Numbered from the stretch's first letter, positions 47,701 through 57,823 are shown. The stretch: 64,000 bases of DNA from Halomonas sp. 'Soap Lake #6' (GCF_003031405.1 NZ_CP020469.1:1922001-1986000); one strand, 5' to 3'. A program made the numbers and translations. Notes: generated from the letters alone by a model not told the origin.

Positions 47701-48181
47701 AACACCCAACATTGATGCGCCCTTCAATAACGGCGTAGAAATTAGCCTGAACTTGCCGGCACTGATACCTGCAGATTACATCCATGACGTACAGCAGCGG
47801 CTGGTCATGTATAAGCGCATTGCCAACACTCAGAGCGAAGCTGAGCTTAAAGAGCTTCAGGTTGAGCTGATTGACCGCTTTGGCCTACTTCCGGCTCCGC
47901 TGAAAAATCTAATTCGCCAAACCAAGCTGCGCCAACGCGCCGAAGCCCTTGGCGTTGCGCGAATCGAGGCAGGTGACAACAAAGGCCGCATACTGTTTAG
48001 CAGCACCACCCAAGTAGACCCTTTCACCCTGGTAACACTGATTCAAAAGTCACCACAGCACTATCGCTTGGACGGCTCAGACACTTTACGGTTTGAATTT
48101 ACAATGGAAACAATCGAACAGCGTTTTGAAAAGGTTGAAACTCTGTTAACTACACTGAATCAAAAAGTAGCGGCGGCGTGA
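44732..48181 (+). CDS. mfd: transcription-repair coupling factor Mfd
   Basis: 1149 residues. UvrB-homology domain at the N-terminus with LPFPDWETLPYDSFSPHQDI and IVLVPINTLMQRLPP; RNA-polymerase interacting domain ELKAGAPVVHQAHGVGRYLG; translocase motifs VVCGDVGFGKTEVAMRAAFL (Walker A), LLIIDEEHRFGVAQKEKL (DEEH) and LTLTATPIPRTLNMAMSGIR; TRG motif and C-terminal D7 domain. Mfd frees stalled RNA polymerase and recruits UvrA. Start at 44732 (MPSFSLLEPPQ) fits the family length; an ATG at 44690 is also open and neither has a clear ribosome site. Confidence 0.95.
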   Translation: MPSFSLLEPPQPQGTRDTLFLTAPPGSATALALAQVASTAPLLVITPNTASAQRLEQDLSFYSSVPVLPFPDWETLPYDSFSPHQDIISARLRTLRQLQDGVRGIVLVPINTLMQRLPPVEYIAGRVMTLQTGARLNRETFRESLSRAGYRAVETVYEPGEYAMRGAIIDLFAMGMDEPIRIDLFDDEIDTLRHFDPGNQRSTDKVDIIELLPAHEYSLSRSAIACFREQFETLFDVDPRQCPFYNDALKAIPSPGLEHYLPLFFDETASLFEHLTDDTRIALLPGIFQAAEQHWQAIESRYVNLGVDPTRPLIPPHRAFFPVSEVFSAIKARPRLELTHDEEHRHALTPDAQELPALAINARAKQPLSALSAFLGTQTDTRILFTAESRGRREALEEILAPLRLKLPHVDSFHAFLDSPHHLAITESQVSSGLWLTQPNVAVISETELFGDVVRQSRRREKVTDDNELAVRHLSELKAGAPVVHQAHGVGRYLGLETLEAGGQANEFLALSYADGAKLYVPVDSLHLISRYSGADDEMAPLNKLGSDQWEKARRKAAEKIRDTAAELLDVYARREAQQGVVYDAPGEDYTRFAASFPFEETPDQQAAIEAVISDMTSPQPMDRVVCGDVGFGKTEVAMRAAFLAVQSGRQVVVLVPTTLLARQHFENFRDRFADTAVNISLISRFTAGKEMAQTLESIKEGRTDIVIGTHKLLSKSVELPKIGLLIIDEEHRFGVAQKEKLKTLRAEIDILTLTATPIPRTLNMAMSGIRDLSIIATPPARRLSVKTFVQQHNSSIIKEALLREILRGGQVYFLHNEVKTIENTAEQIRELIPEARVAVAHGQLPERSLERVMSDFYHRRFNVLVCSTIIETGIDVPTANTILIERADKFGLAQLHQLRGRVGRSHHQAYAYLLTPPPKAMTRDAVKRLEAISASDDLGAGFTLASHDMEIRGAGELLGDEQSGQMETIGYTLYMEMLDRAVKAIRAGKTPNIDAPFNNGVEISLNLPALIPADYIHDVQQRLVMYKRIANTQSEAELKELQVELIDRFGLLPAPLKNLIRQTKLRQRAEALGVARIEAGDNKGRILFSSTTQVDPFTLVTLIQKSPQHYRLDGSDTLRFEFTMETIEQRFEKVETLLTTLNQKVAAA

Positions 48182-48305
48182 ACCTTGGGGCAAACTTGTA
48201 CTTAAGCAGCACAAATCAAGCATTGCGCCTGGCTATTTTAAGGCGCAACTGCACTCTGCTACCCATGTTGCCTTAACCCTACTGCCTACACGATTAGGAA
48301 AAACC

Positions 48306-49436
48306 ATGAACACTCGCCATTTTCTCAACCTTTGGGGGCCAACCAGCTTAGCAGTCCTGCTGGCAGCCAGTCTTTCCAGCCCAGTTTATGCAGATCCTTC
48401 CAGTACCCAGGAGCAAGCCAGCAACGAACCAGCCATGCTTGATGAAGTAGCCGTGGCTAGCGCAGAGCAAGCAGCACATCGCGAACTCCCGCGCGGCCAT
48501 TTTCACTTACCTGAAACGGGCGACATCATTGGTGAGTACTACACGGTAACAGTGGAAGACCCTGAAGAGACATTGATTGATATCGCTCGTCGACACAATA
48601 TCGGCTTCGAAGAAATTCGCATGGCTAACCCAGATGTAAGTTTATGGGTGCCCGGCGCAGGCACTGAAGTAGTGATTCCTGCTCAGTATATCCTGCCCCC
48701 CGCCCCTCGCGAGGGTGTGGTCATCAACCTTTCTGAACTGCGTCTTTACTACTACCCTGCCAACAACCCCGGCATTGTTGAAACCTATCCGGTTAGCGTT
48801 GGCCGTGATGGTTTTGCTACCCCCGTGGGCATCACGCGTACGACGGTAAAAGTTAAGGACCCTGCCTGGGCACCACCAGCTTCTATGCGCCGTGAAGCAG
48901 CAGCACGCGGGGAACCCGCTCCGGCGATAGTCCCCCCTGGCCCAAACAACCCCCTTGGTCGCCACGCTATTCTACTGGCGATGCCTAGCTACCTGATTCA
49001 CGGCACCAACCGCCCAGATGGCGTGGGTATGCGCGCCAGCCGCGGCTGCATTCGCATGTACCCAGAAGATATCGAGTCCCTCTATGACCGACTGCCAAGT
49101 GGCACGCAAGTAAATCTTATGGATGCGCCATTTAAAGCAGGCTGGGGAGCTGACGGCACACTGTTCGTTCAGTCTTATCCTCAACTGGAAGAGAACACCG
49201 AAGGTGCAGAGCCACTCCAAGACGCCTTAGCGCGCCTGAATGACTTGGTAGAAGATCAGGTCACGGTGGATGAGGAACAAATCAAACGTGCGATTGAAGA
49301 GCCCAATGGCCGCTTTATAGCGCTATATGGACCCCAAGCCCAAGAACCAGCACCGGCAGAAGCACCGGTCCAACTGGAAGGCTTACTTGAAGAAGTAGAG
49401 ATCAGCACTGCCATGCATCTGGAGGGAGAGGCATAA
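48306..49436 (+). CDS. L,D-transpeptidase with LysM-like domain (ErfK/YnhG type)
   Basis: 376 residues. Signal peptide SLAVLLAASLSSPVYA, a LysM-like region (GEYYTVTVEDPEETLIDIAR RHN), then the YkuD domain with IHGTNRPDGVGMRASRGCIR: His and the catalytic Cys. The acidic tail after residue ~300 is long (EEQIKRAIEEPNGRFIALYG). Periplasmic; it forms 3-3 crosslinks or attaches lipoprotein to peptidoglycan. Neighbour of the lpp-like gene across a shared terminator. Confidence 0.92.
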   Translation: MNTRHFLNLWGPTSLAVLLAASLSSPVYADPSSTQEQASNEPAMLDEVAVASAEQAAHRELPRGHFHLPETGDIIGEYYTVTVEDPEETLIDIARRHNIGFEEIRMANPDVSLWVPGAGTEVVIPAQYILPPAPREGVVINLSELRLYYYPANNPGIVETYPVSVGRDGFATPVGITRTTVKVKDPAWAPPASMRREAAARGEPAPAIVPPGPNNPLGRHAILLAMPSYLIHGTNRPDGVGMRASRGCIRMYPEDIESLYDRLPSGTQVNLMDAPFKAGWGADGTLFVQSYPQLEENTEGAEPLQDALARLNDLVEDQVTVDEEQIKRAIEEPNGRFIALYGPQAQEPAPAEAPVQLEGLLEEVEISTAMHLEGEA

Positions 49437-49483
49437 CTCTCCTCTCGAAAACCAAAAATCGATAGCCACAAATCGATAGCCAC

Positions 49484-49512
49484 AAAAAAACCCCGCCGAA
49501 GCGGGGTTTTTT
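49484..49512. terminator. bidirectional terminator
   Basis: AAAAAAA-CCCCGC-cgaa-GCGGGG-TTTTTT between the convergent L,D-transpeptidase and Lpp-like genes; a U-run on both strands. Confidence 0.9.
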
Positions 49513-49563
49513 ACATCCACAGCAACCTCTGAGCCTAAAAACTGCTCAGTGGCCCAAGCAGAA

Positions 49564-49830
49564 TTACTTCTGCATAGAACGCTGGAACATACGGTTCATT
49601 TCTTCACGGTTCTGCTCAGACATCTGCAGGGCAGCTTGCGCGTCGCGCTGAGCTTGGTTAGCAGTGTTCAGAGCTTGTGAAGCCATGCTGCGAGCTTCTG
49701 CAGCGTCAGCTTGTGCAGATTCAGCAGTCATGCGAACTTCTTCCAGAGCACTGGTAGAAGCACAACCAGCCAGGATTGCCAGAGAAGCGGCAGCGGCAGT
49801 CATCTTCAGAGCAGTTTTAAGAGTCATAGT
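49564..49830 (-). CDS. Lpp/OprI-like outer-membrane lipoprotein
   Basis: 88 residues from the ATG at 49830, with AAGGAG six bases upstream. Signal with lipobox LAILAGCASTS (Cys ~22), then heptad-like Ala-rich helix (EVRMTAESAQADAAEARSMA, NTANQAQRDAQAALQMSEQN) and a C-terminal RSMQK ending in Lys, the residue bound to peptidoglycan in Braun lipoprotein. Similar to OprI of pseudomonads. Two L,D-transpeptidase genes flank it. Confidence 0.9.
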   Translation of the reverse strand, partial: TMTLKTALKMTAAAASLAILAGCASTSALEEVRMTAESAQADAAEARSMASQALNTANQAQRDAQAALQMSEQNREEMNRMFQRSMQK

Positions 49831-50051
49831 GTTCTCCTTGAGTCTTCCTTGGGTACAACGTTTAGGGTATGACAAACAGTAAGGCTAAAGTGTTAGCTTA
49901 AATTTGTCTACCTGCGGTGCAGGTTCTTTACAGCGACTTGTACCATGGAGAACCTCCAGGGCACGCAAGTCAAACGCTGTTTTATAATAGACCACAGCGT
50001 ATGTCTATAGCCACGTGCTTAAAACCTCGAACTTCCTTCAACAACATAAGC

Positions 50052-50681
50052 CTAGCGGATCACCACTCGAGTGCCAACACTTACTAATGCTGCTACACGC
50101 TCGATCTCTTCATTGGTTACAGCCACGCACCCTTGGGTCCAGTGGTAGTTACCATGAATGTCAGGGTCCCCCCTGCCAATGCCATGAATACCAATCGCAC
50201 CACCGAGCGCCGTGGTCTGTGGTGGATAGCCATGGCGCCGATAGTAATCAAAGTAAGCTTCATAATCTGCTTGAGAATAAATGCCTTTCTCAAGCGCCAT
50301 GCGAGCATGAGGTGGCGTAGGATAATCTATACCGATGAAAATATGCCACTGGCTTTGGTAATTAAATCGATTAATCCGAAACTCACCCAACGGCGTAACA
50401 TTACCACCACGCACACGCTGTGTTTTGGCACCGGCTCTGCCCAATGAAATGGGCGCTATACGGTCGATTAGCGCATTACCACGAAAAACACTCAGCGAGG
50501 CCTCCTTGTCATCCACCAACACCCATAGCTCATTGCTATGACGCGGGATGTGGGCGCGGGAAAGGAGTGTCTCAACAAGATCTGTTGGCTGGTAATCATT
50601 TACAGGGCTGATAGTCGTTGCGTTGGCCACTACTGGCCAACCTAGAGCTAACGCCAAAAAGCGGCGGCGGTTCAAAGGCAT
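50052..50681 (-). CDS. L,D-transpeptidase (YkuD) family protein
   Basis: 209 residues. N-terminal NRRRFLALALGWPVVANA is a signal peptide with a Tat-like RRRF. The YkuD domain has LWVLVDDKEASLSVFRGNAL, GAIGIHGIGRGDPD and HWTQGCVAVTN (His and Cys of the active site). Periplasmic. Downstream of the Lpp-like gene on the same strand, so it is a good candidate to link that lipoprotein to the wall, though this is inferred. Confidence 0.88.
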   Translation of the reverse strand: MPLNRRRFLALALGWPVVANATTISPVNDYQPTDLVETLLSRAHIPRHSNELWVLVDDKEASLSVFRGNALIDRIAPISLGRAGAKTQRVRGGNVTPLGEFRINRFNYQSQWHIFIGIDYPTPPHARMALEKGIYSQADYEAYFDYYRRHGYPPQTTALGGAIGIHGIGRGDPDIHGNYHWTQGCVAVTNEEIERVAALVSVGTRVVIR

Positions 50682-50832
50682 GTTATCGCTCTCAATTCAG
50701 GCCAGTTATCGGGCCAAATAAGGCATTTATGAGAGCTTTTATACCTTATTCTCGCTGCACCTGTCAGCGATTTCTCCGCACAAAACCATTTTTTCAGGCT
50801 CAACCAATCAGGCAAACTTTTTTTCAACGAAA

Positions 50833-51297
50833 TCAGATACCCTCAAACTCCTGCATACTACTTACCAGCTTGCGAATTTCTGCGTCGTGCCCCTCGGCCA
50901 GCGAGGTGAAAAACTCCTCCTCCGGCTCAATTTTAGCCCGCGATGCACGGTGCTGATAAAGCGCCTGCAGCTTTCGGTGGGACGCTTCAGCGGTTGCCAT
51001 TAATGCATCAATGGAGTGTGCGACATGACGCTCAGTAAGCGCTTCTAATTGCGGCGGTTCGGGAAAATCCCCCGACTCATCAAACCATATCTCCAACACC
51101 TCACGATGACTGCTGCCATCGTTAAAGAGCGCCTCAAGGCCTGACTTCATCGTTAATTCACTGGACGCTAAATAGGTCAATGCCATGGCAAGACGCTGAT
51201 TATCGGCCTGCTCTGCGGCGGCGCTGTACTGGCCTGCCATGCGTCCATGATAGCCCGCGGCCCATTCGATTAGATCCTTGACTTGGTTGTAGCGCAT
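50833..51297 (-). CDS. ferritin-like helical protein, unknown function
   Basis: 154 residues, all helical: LIEWAAGYHGRMAGQYSAAA, RLAMALTYLASSELTMKSGL and EEEFFTSLAEGHDAEIRKLV resemble the four-helix bundle of rubrerythrin-like proteins. Conserved Glu/His ligands are partly present (H17, E47, EEE..., H135) but a full di-iron set is not certain. Core-genome coding. Confidence 0.6.
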   Translation of the reverse strand: MRYNQVKDLIEWAAGYHGRMAGQYSAAAEQADNQRLAMALTYLASSELTMKSGLEALFNDGSSHREVLEIWFDESGDFPEPPQLEALTERHVAHSIDALMATAEASHRKLQALYQHRASRAKIEPEEEFFTSLAEGHDAEIRKLVSSMQEFEGI

Positions 51298-51426
51298 CCT
51301 TGTTCTCCTCCCGTGTCATTTTATCACCGCCGAATTGAAGCTATCGATTTGGAACACTGCCCCCTAGAGTTTAATGGCTTTGAATAGTTCCGCTGAATAG
51401 TTCCGCTGAATAGTTCCGTTACCCAA

Positions 51427-51894
51427 TCACCACTCTTGACTGGTTTCACGAAGCGCCGCTATTTCCTGTTTAGCCGCCGCCAAGTGAGTCAGTAGCTGCT
51501 CTGTCAATGGGATCTGGCTGCCTATTGCGATCATTGAGGGGTTAACCATACGGCGCCTGGCAGCCCCCTCACTGCTATGCAGCCGCTCAAGCTGAGCTGC
51601 TAACCAGTACAGCCAACTCTCCGGCTGATGCATTAGATCACGCAGCCGCTGAAGCTCAGCAACAGCCGGGCCATCACTGGCAAGCAATTGCTGCCAGTGA
51701 TGCGACTCAAGTCGTGCATGCTCGGAAACTTCTTTGAGCATAGAGTTTAACGCCAACTCAAAGAGCGCCAAGGCGCTCTCTTCTATAGCCATCTGCCGAG
51801 CAGGGGCATGCTCATCGCCCCCTATCGGCAAGCCGACCAGCAACTCAGCTTGATAAAGCAACTGGTTAGTACGGGTACGGGCACGTGGACTCAC
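51427..51894 (-). CDS. small helical protein next to topA (DUF6586/PA3012-like)
   Basis: 155 residues. Start overlaps the topA stop by four bases (ATGA type), so it is in the topA operon. Mostly helical: [40 protein letters not shown]. Same place as P. aeruginosa PA3012 beside topA. Function unknown. Confidence 0.7.
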   Translation of the reverse strand: MSPRARTRTNQLLYQAELLVGLPIGGDEHAPARQMAIEESALALFELALNSMLKEVSEHARLESHHWQQLLASDGPAVAELQRLRDLMHQPESWLYWLAAQLERLHSSEGAARRRMVNPSMIAIGSQIPLTEQLLTHLAAAKQEIAALRETSQEW

Positions 51895-54518
51895 TTACGC
51901 TTATCCTCCACATGCCATTTACCGGCTTCAAAGGTTGCTTTCCAGCCAGTAGCTTTGCCATCTTCGTCGGTCATCACATACTGCTCTTTGTTCTTACGCG
52001 AGTAACGAATTTGCGCGGGGCGTCCATCTGGGTCTTCACTGGGCGCATCGAGAATAAAGTGGTACTTCTCAGGCAGCTCCTTGGCGTGCGACTTTAACTC
52101 TTTTACCAATGGCGGACGCGTTTCTCGGTTTTTAGGAAACTTGCTGGCTGCCAAGAACAAACCACTGGCGCCATCGCGCAGCACGTAATGGTCATCCACC
52201 TTTTGGCAGGCAAGCTCCGGCATGGGGATAGGATCCATTTTAGGCGGTGCTACTTCGCCACTTTTCAATAGTTTCCGAGTATTTTTACACTCGCTATTGG
52301 TGCAGCCAAAGTATTTCCCAAAACGACCAGACTTGAGCTGCATCTCCGAGCCACACTTGTCGCACTCAATGACCGGCCCATCGTAGCCTTTGATCTTGAA
52401 CTTACCGAATTCAATATCGTACCCATCGCAATCGGGGCTATTACCACAAATATGCAGTTTGCGGGTTTCATCAATCAGGTAGTTATCCATCGCAGTGCCA
52501 CACTTTGAACAACGGCGTTTGGCCCGCAATGCATCGGTTTCAGCCTCTTCGCCAGCATCTTCGGCGACCGCTTCTTCACCAGGAATTAGATCAATAGTGG
52601 TTTTGCAGCGCTCTTTAGGGGGCAAGTTGTAGCCACTGCAGCCAAGAAACACCCCAGTAGATGCCGTACGAATCTGCATTTTCCGACCGCAGCTTGGGCA
52701 GTCGATATCAGTGGACACCGGCTGATTAGGACGCATACCGTCGTCACTTTCAGCCTTGCTTAGCTCAACACGAAACTCTTCGTAAAAAGCATCCAACAAC
52801 GCTTGCCAGTTGCGTTCGCCTTCAGCCACTTCATCCAGACTATCTTCCATGCGCGCTGTGAAAGAGTAGTCCATAAGATCAGGAAAGGACTCTTTTAGGC
52901 GCTCAGTAACGATGTCACCCAACTTTTCAGCATAAAAGCGCCGGTTTTCTAACTTTACATAACCACGGTCCTGGATCGTGGAGATAATTGACGCATAGGT
53001 AGATGGTCGGCCAATACCTTGTTTCTCTAACTCTTTTACCAAACTTGCCTCCGTGTAGCGCGGAGCAGGCTTGGTAAAGTGTTGCTGTGGATCAAGTTTT
53101 TCCAGCCCCATCGGCGTGCCTTTTGGCAGGTCGGGTAGGCTTTGGTCTTCGTTCTTTCCGCTGGGCTTCATCACTCGGGTGTAGCCATCAAACTTCAGCA
53201 CGCGTCCTTTGGCACGCAGATCGTAACCATCCACTTCGACACTTAACGTGCTGGACAGGTACTCAGCAGGTGTCATTTGGCAAGCCACAAACTGGCGCCA
53301 AATAAGTTCGTAAAGCCGTTCAGCGTCACGCTCCATACCCGACAGATCCGTCGCTTTACGCTCAACACTGGATGGTCGGATCGCCTCATGGGCCTCTTGG
53401 GCACTCTCCTTACTGCTAAAACGGTTCGGCGCCTCTGGCAAGTAGCGCGCACCATACTCGTCACCAATAAACGACCGCACACTCTCCACTGCATCTTTTG
53501 AAAGATTCGTGGAGTCAGTACGCATGTAGGTGATATAGCCCGCTTCATAGAGACGCTGGGCCATGGTCATGGTTTTCTTAACTGAAAAGCCTAACCGACC
53601 ACTCGCTGCCTGCTGAAGCGTCGAGGTGATGAACGGTGCCGTTGGCTTGGAACTGGTTGGCTTGTCTTCCCTCGAGGTGATTTCAAGCTTAGCCTTGCGC
53701 AGCGCTGCGATACGGTCAAGGGTGTCTTTTTCTGACGTTGGACGGAATGCTTTACCATCCTGTCGCGCCAGCGCAAAGCGAACCAGTTCGCCATCTGGGG
53801 AAACCAAGTCGGCGTGGACATCCCAAAACTCCTCTGGGATAAACGCACGAATTTCACGTTCGCGTTCGACAATTAGGCGCACAGCCACCGACTGAACACG
53901 TCCAGCAGAAAGCCCGCGAGCAACTTTAGCCCACAACAACGGCGAAAGCATAAAGCCCACGACACGATCTAAAAAGCGCCTGGCCTGCTGTGCTTCGACA
54001 CGGGGAATATTGAGCGTCCCAGGGTCTTTGAAGGCATCTTGAATAGCATTTTTAGTGATTTCATTAAAAACCACACGCTTATAGCGGCTATTATCACCAC
54101 CAATGGTTTCGCGTAGATGCCAAGCGATGGCTTCTCCTTCGCGATCCAAATCCGTTGCGAGATAAACAGCGTCGGCCTTTTCTGCCAGCTTTTTAAGCTC
54201 AGCAACAACCTTCTCTTTCCCGGGCAATACTTCGTAACGAGCTTTCCACCCATTGTCTGGGTCAATACCCATGCGGCGTATCAACTGGTCCTGGGCTTTG
54301 CGCTGCTTGTACTCCGCTTTCTCTTCCACGGACATTTTACGCGTTGCCGCGGCCTGGCGCGCGCGCTCCTGGGGATCGGAGGCTGCCTTGCCTGAGCCGC
54401 TGGTCGGCAGATCACGTATGTGACCCACACTCGACTTCACGATGAAATCGTTGCCGAGGTACTTATTTATCGTCTTCGCTTTCGCTGGCGATTCGACGAT
54501 GACCAGTGACTTGCCCAT
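51891..54518 (-). CDS. topA: DNA topoisomerase I
   Basis: 875 residues. TOPRIM at the N-terminus [20 protein letters not shown] and [19 protein letters not shown]; active-site Tyr in [20 protein letters not shown] (about 325). C-terminal zinc ribbons: [21 protein letters not shown] with CGNSPDCDG, and [20 protein letters not shown] then CTNSEC. It relaxes negative supercoils. The spacing insert near residue 70-90 ([20 protein letters not shown]) is typical of this lineage. Confidence 0.97.
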   Translation of the reverse strand: MGKSLVIVESPAKAKTINKYLGNDFIVKSSVGHIRDLPTSGSGKAASDPQERARQAAATRKMSVEEKAEYKQRKAQDQLIRRMGIDPDNGWKARYEVLPGKEKVVAELKKLAEKADAVYLATDLDREGEAIAWHLRETIGGDNSRYKRVVFNEITKNAIQDAFKDPGTLNIPRVEAQQARRFLDRVVGFMLSPLLWAKVARGLSAGRVQSVAVRLIVEREREIRAFIPEEFWDVHADLVSPDGELVRFALARQDGKAFRPTSEKDTLDRIAALRKAKLEITSREDKPTSSKPTAPFITSTLQQAASGRLGFSVKKTMTMAQRLYEAGYITYMRTDSTNLSKDAVESVRSFIGDEYGARYLPEAPNRFSSKESAQEAHEAIRPSSVERKATDLSGMERDAERLYELIWRQFVACQMTPAEYLSSTLSVEVDGYDLRAKGRVLKFDGYTRVMKPSGKNEDQSLPDLPKGTPMGLEKLDPQQHFTKPAPRYTEASLVKELEKQGIGRPSTYASIISTIQDRGYVKLENRRFYAEKLGDIVTERLKESFPDLMDYSFTARMEDSLDEVAEGERNWQALLDAFYEEFRVELSKAESDDGMRPNQPVSTDIDCPSCGRKMQIRTASTGVFLGCSGYNLPPKERCKTTIDLIPGEEAVAEDAGEEAETDALRAKRRCSKCGTAMDNYLIDETRKLHICGNSPDCDGYDIEFGKFKIKGYDGPVIECDKCGSEMQLKSGRFGKYFGCTNSECKNTRKLLKSGEVAPPKMDPIPMPELACQKVDDHYVLRDGASGLFLAASKFPKNRETRPPLVKELKSHAKELPEKYHFILDAPSEDPDGRPAQIRYSRKNKEQYVMTDEDGKATGWKATFEAGKWHVEDKRK

Positions 54519-54781
54519 AGTGCTCCACTTTCCTATTGCTTAGGCTTGTCTAGCCCATGCTCTGAATACGGTGCCGCAACAATCATAGATTTGCGACCGC
54601 GTGAAAAATGCGCCTACCCTACCCCAGCACTTCGTTAAGCGCTAGTAGCAACCCAGCAGCAGGGAGCCATATTAATTATGAGAGGAGCCGCGTCGCACCC
54701 GGCTCTTTTTCATCTCAAAGTAGCTAGACACTAGACTGCCTCTACGCGGACGGCAACCTAAATGCACTTTAAACAAACAAA

Positions 54782-54809
54782 GCGCCCCTGCTTGAAAGCA
54801 GGGGCGCAT
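54782..54809 (-). terminator. terminator of the DUF3141 gene
   Basis: GCGCCCCTGCTT and AAGCAGGGGCGC form a near-perfect stem, followed on the - strand by TTTGTTTGTTT. The rest of the 310 bases up to the topA start shows only the presumed topA promoter region and no gene. Confidence 0.85.
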
Positions 54810-54828
54810 GAACCGCCAAACCCTTGTT

Positions 54829-57459
54829 TTAACGCTTACGCGGTGTATTACGGCGCGTAGCAGGAGTGGGTTTGGGCTTCTCTGGCTCTATTTGCTCAGC
54901 ACTCGCAACCGGCTGCGCTTTACTAGTAACGTCAGTATCAGCAACGTCAGTATCAGCAACGTCAGTCGCGCTCGCCTCAGGAGCTGCCGAGGAATTTTTC
55001 GCATCAGCATTAGGAGCAGTGCCAGAAGTGCCTTTATCAGTACCGGGGGTACCTTTGGGGCTAGGCTCGACAACTTTATCAGCTGGTTTTTCAGTTACTT
55101 TTTCAGTTACTTTTTTAGAGACTGCTTTTGTAGGAGCTTCTTTGGGAGCTGCTTCAGCACTCTTTTCAGCCGCTGGGGAAGTCACCGCAGGTTTAGGGCT
55201 AGGCTCAGCCGGGCGCGCCTGGTCAAATAGCGCCTTCACTTGGCTAAAGCGCTCTGCAGCATGGGCTGAAAGCTCACCACTAGCCGCCAACACATGCTCC
55301 ATGTGCTCCACGTGACTATCAATATCCTTATTACTCTGCCCTTCGAGCAGTACTGGTAAGGTATTGAGCGCCTGCTCCCGATCCATTTTCAAAATAAAGA
55401 ACTGCTCACGCACCAAATGCTTGAACTCACTCAGTGTGGCACCCGGCTCAAGCTCGGCACGAGAAGCACGCAACCGCTTAAAGTTACGCTCATCCGTAGC
55501 CGTCGCACCACCTAGAACGTAAATAATCGCACGTATTAGAGCCTCATGAATGCCCCCGTGGGCGATTTTTTCACGCAGCTCGTTCTTACGGTTCTCAATA
55601 AAGCGTCTGTGCTCTGGCTCTGCACCAGGGCGACGACGATGCACATGGGCATCTCCGTGCAGGCCTACCGCCGCTTGTAGCAGGGGTTGACCATAGATAT
55701 CCATGAAAAGCCTTTCAGTCGTTCTATCGCGAAGATCACGCCATGCATTGAGACCTGCGCCGATTTGATCAGAGCACATGGTTTCAAGAGACTTGAACAA
55801 ATTATCCTGGCCAACCTGATGACGGTTTTGGCGAACAGTTTCCGCCATTACAGGCAACGGGACCGTTAATGGATTGCGGTCTGAAAGCAGCTTATAACCT
55901 AAACGAATAGGATGCATGCGCCGAATCCAGCGAGCAGCTTCAGGCGTCATTGCCGCCTGAACCCAGGGCTGCACAAAGAGGCGATAAAAGCCAAGATTTA
56001 TCTCTGAAATGCGCGCTACAGTTGCAAAGCGACGGTCATCTTCAGGCTTATGCATTATATCGCGGTCTAACTCTTCAAAGTTCCGCGATGTAAACTCAAG
56101 TAGATAATCTCGCTCAATAAGCTCAGCATCATCGCGCTCACTGGCATGGGATACTGTTGTTTCATAAAGCCCTGGTGGCATTACATCGATGTAGTCCATG
56201 TTAGCCGTAAATTCCGAGTGCTCTTTACGTGACACGCTGCCAGAAACGAAAATCCCAAGATGCCCCGTTGTGTCATGGAGGCAATACACAATGGTCTGAC
56301 CATTGGCGATAATATCTTCTTCACCTTCGTACAAGTCACGAATCCAACCAAGTGCTTGTGGCGGCGGCGTAATGTCATCCCCACGTGAACAAAAGACCAC
56401 AACAGGAGAGCGCACGTTACGCAGGTCGATACGGCGCCCATCCCGGGTAACTAACTGCGCGGTGGAAAGACGGTTACCAACAAAAAGATTGTCCACGATG
56501 TACTGAATTTCTTCACCACCGAGCACAACATGACCACCCCACCAGCGCTCAAACTCTAAATATCGTTTCGTTTCAGTGTCGATATTGGCATACAAGTGAT
56601 GCTGCTTTTTCCAGTAGGTATTAGCAGGGTTGAGGCGCTCAAAGTTTTGCACTAACCAAGCGCCGTCAAATAGGCCGTCACCAATATCGCTGGTTAGCGC
56701 GGTGATCCAGCTTCCACCTGTCATACCCCCGGTGTAACGCATTGGCGCCTTGCCATGCTCGCCTGCCCAATAAGAGAGCGGTGCGCCAGCAATAAGAATG
56801 GGGCCAAATACGTCTGGTTCTAAAGCAGCGGCCATCATAATCTGCCAACCTGCTTGGCAGTTTCCCACCACCATAGGCTTTTCAGCGGTTTCAGGATGCA
56901 AGGCAATCACATGGCGCAAAAAGGCAATTTCCGCTTCGACGACATCTTCAACCGTTTGGCCTTGCTCAGGAAAAGGTAAAAAGCCAATAAAATAACAGGG
57001 ATGACCAGCCTTTAACGCCACACCCAACTCGCTATCCGGCTTAAAGCCTCCAATACCTGGACCATGCCCCGCACGGGGATCCACCACCACAAAAGGGCGC
57101 TTTTTAGGGTCAACCTGCGTATTGGCGGGAGGCAGAACACGTAACAACTCATAGTTCGTCGGATGAGGCAAGGTGCGCCCATCGACTAATACCTCTGTAT
57201 CAAAACCAAGCACATTCGGCTTAGTTTGTTCCATATGTTCAAGGTACTGGTTACCACGCTCACGCATCACATCCCAGTAGAGGATGTTGCGCTCAAGACT
57301 GTCGCGCCAGTAAGCCATGGCGGCACGCCCGAATCCGAAGGGGTCCACTATGCCAGCTATGGCTTCTCCACCAGGAAGCACGGCGGAATCGCCGGGGGGC
57401 CCCGGCCAAGCATTTTCGAACAGCTGGCTAGGCAGTAATGGATTAGCGAGAAAGTTCAT
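54829..57459 (-). CDS. DUF3141 / PHA-synthase-like alpha/beta hydrolase
   Basis: 876 residues from the ATG at 57459 with GGGAGG five bases upstream (37 more codons open). Catalytic triad of PHA synthase type: lipase-like box VVGNCQAGWQIMMAAALE (Cys), VFCSRGDDITPPPQALGWI (Asp) and HDTTGHLGIFVSG (His). The middle, after about 420, is helical. The last ~130 residues are low-complexity (Pro/Ala/Lys/Thr), with short tandem units KVTEKVTEKP and VADTDVADTD. Such DUF3141 proteins are usually annotated near polyhydroxyalkanoate synthases; polymerase activity is unproven. Confidence 0.85.
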   Translation of the reverse strand: MNFLANPLLPSQLFENAWPGPPGDSAVLPGGEAIAGIVDPFGFGRAAMAYWRDSLERNILYWDVMRERGNQYLEHMEQTKPNVLGFDTEVLVDGRTLPHPTNYELLRVLPPANTQVDPKKRPFVVVDPRAGHGPGIGGFKPDSELGVALKAGHPCYFIGFLPFPEQGQTVEDVVEAEIAFLRHVIALHPETAEKPMVVGNCQAGWQIMMAAALEPDVFGPILIAGAPLSYWAGEHGKAPMRYTGGMTGGSWITALTSDIGDGLFDGAWLVQNFERLNPANTYWKKQHHLYANIDTETKRYLEFERWWGGHVVLGGEEIQYIVDNLFVGNRLSTAQLVTRDGRRIDLRNVRSPVVVFCSRGDDITPPPQALGWIRDLYEGEEDIIANGQTIVYCLHDTTGHLGIFVSGSVSRKEHSEFTANMDYIDVMPPGLYETTVSHASERDDAELIERDYLLEFTSRNFEELDRDIMHKPEDDRRFATVARISEINLGFYRLFVQPWVQAAMTPEAARWIRRMHPIRLGYKLLSDRNPLTVPLPVMAETVRQNRHQVGQDNLFKSLETMCSDQIGAGLNAWRDLRDRTTERLFMDIYGQPLLQAAVGLHGDAHVHRRRPGAEPEHRRFIENRKNELREKIAHGGIHEALIRAIIYVLGGATATDERNFKRLRASRAELEPGATLSEFKHLVREQFFILKMDREQALNTLPVLLEGQSNKDIDSHVEHMEHVLAASGELSAHAAERFSQVKALFDQARPAEPSPKPAVTSPAAEKSAEAAPKEAPTKAVSKKVTEKVTEKPADKVVEPSPKGTPGTDKGTSGTAPNADAKNSSAAPEASATDVADTDVADTDVTSKAQPVASAEQIEPEKPKPTPATRRNTPRKR

Positions 57460-57823
57460 AGATCCTCCCATTAGATTGATGAGGACATCAATCTCGAAGC
57501 GGTGATGCTGCAATGCAATATAGTTTAGGCTACTCTTTGCCCAACGTCGATGCCTGCATAATTTAATCACCCACTAGAGCGTTAAAGACGGCCTTACAGA
57601 TCAGTGATAACATCCTCGCTTTGGCGCTAATTCGATTTGACGCTGTGTTTTCGAAGCCACTATCCTTGTTGTAGTATTTTTTGTTGTAGTATTTTCAGTA
57701 CCTTTGCCACAGAATTTACTGTGACCGCATGCACCGTAACAGCACTTACCGTGGCAGCACCTACTATCCGGCAACGCTATCGCAGCACTCGCTGCTACCG
57801 GAGGAGGTTATCGAGAGGTTGTT
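57460..57823. other. divergent intergenic region upstream of the DUF3141 and LysR genes
   Basis: No gene is seen in 364 bases. It contains a short duplication TTGTAGTATTTTTTG / TTGTAGTATTTTCAG (57670-57700) and 'accgtaacagcacttaccgtggcagcacc' repeats near 57738, a possible operator of the LysR regulator. GGAGG at ~57800 serves the LysR start. Confidence 0.4.
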
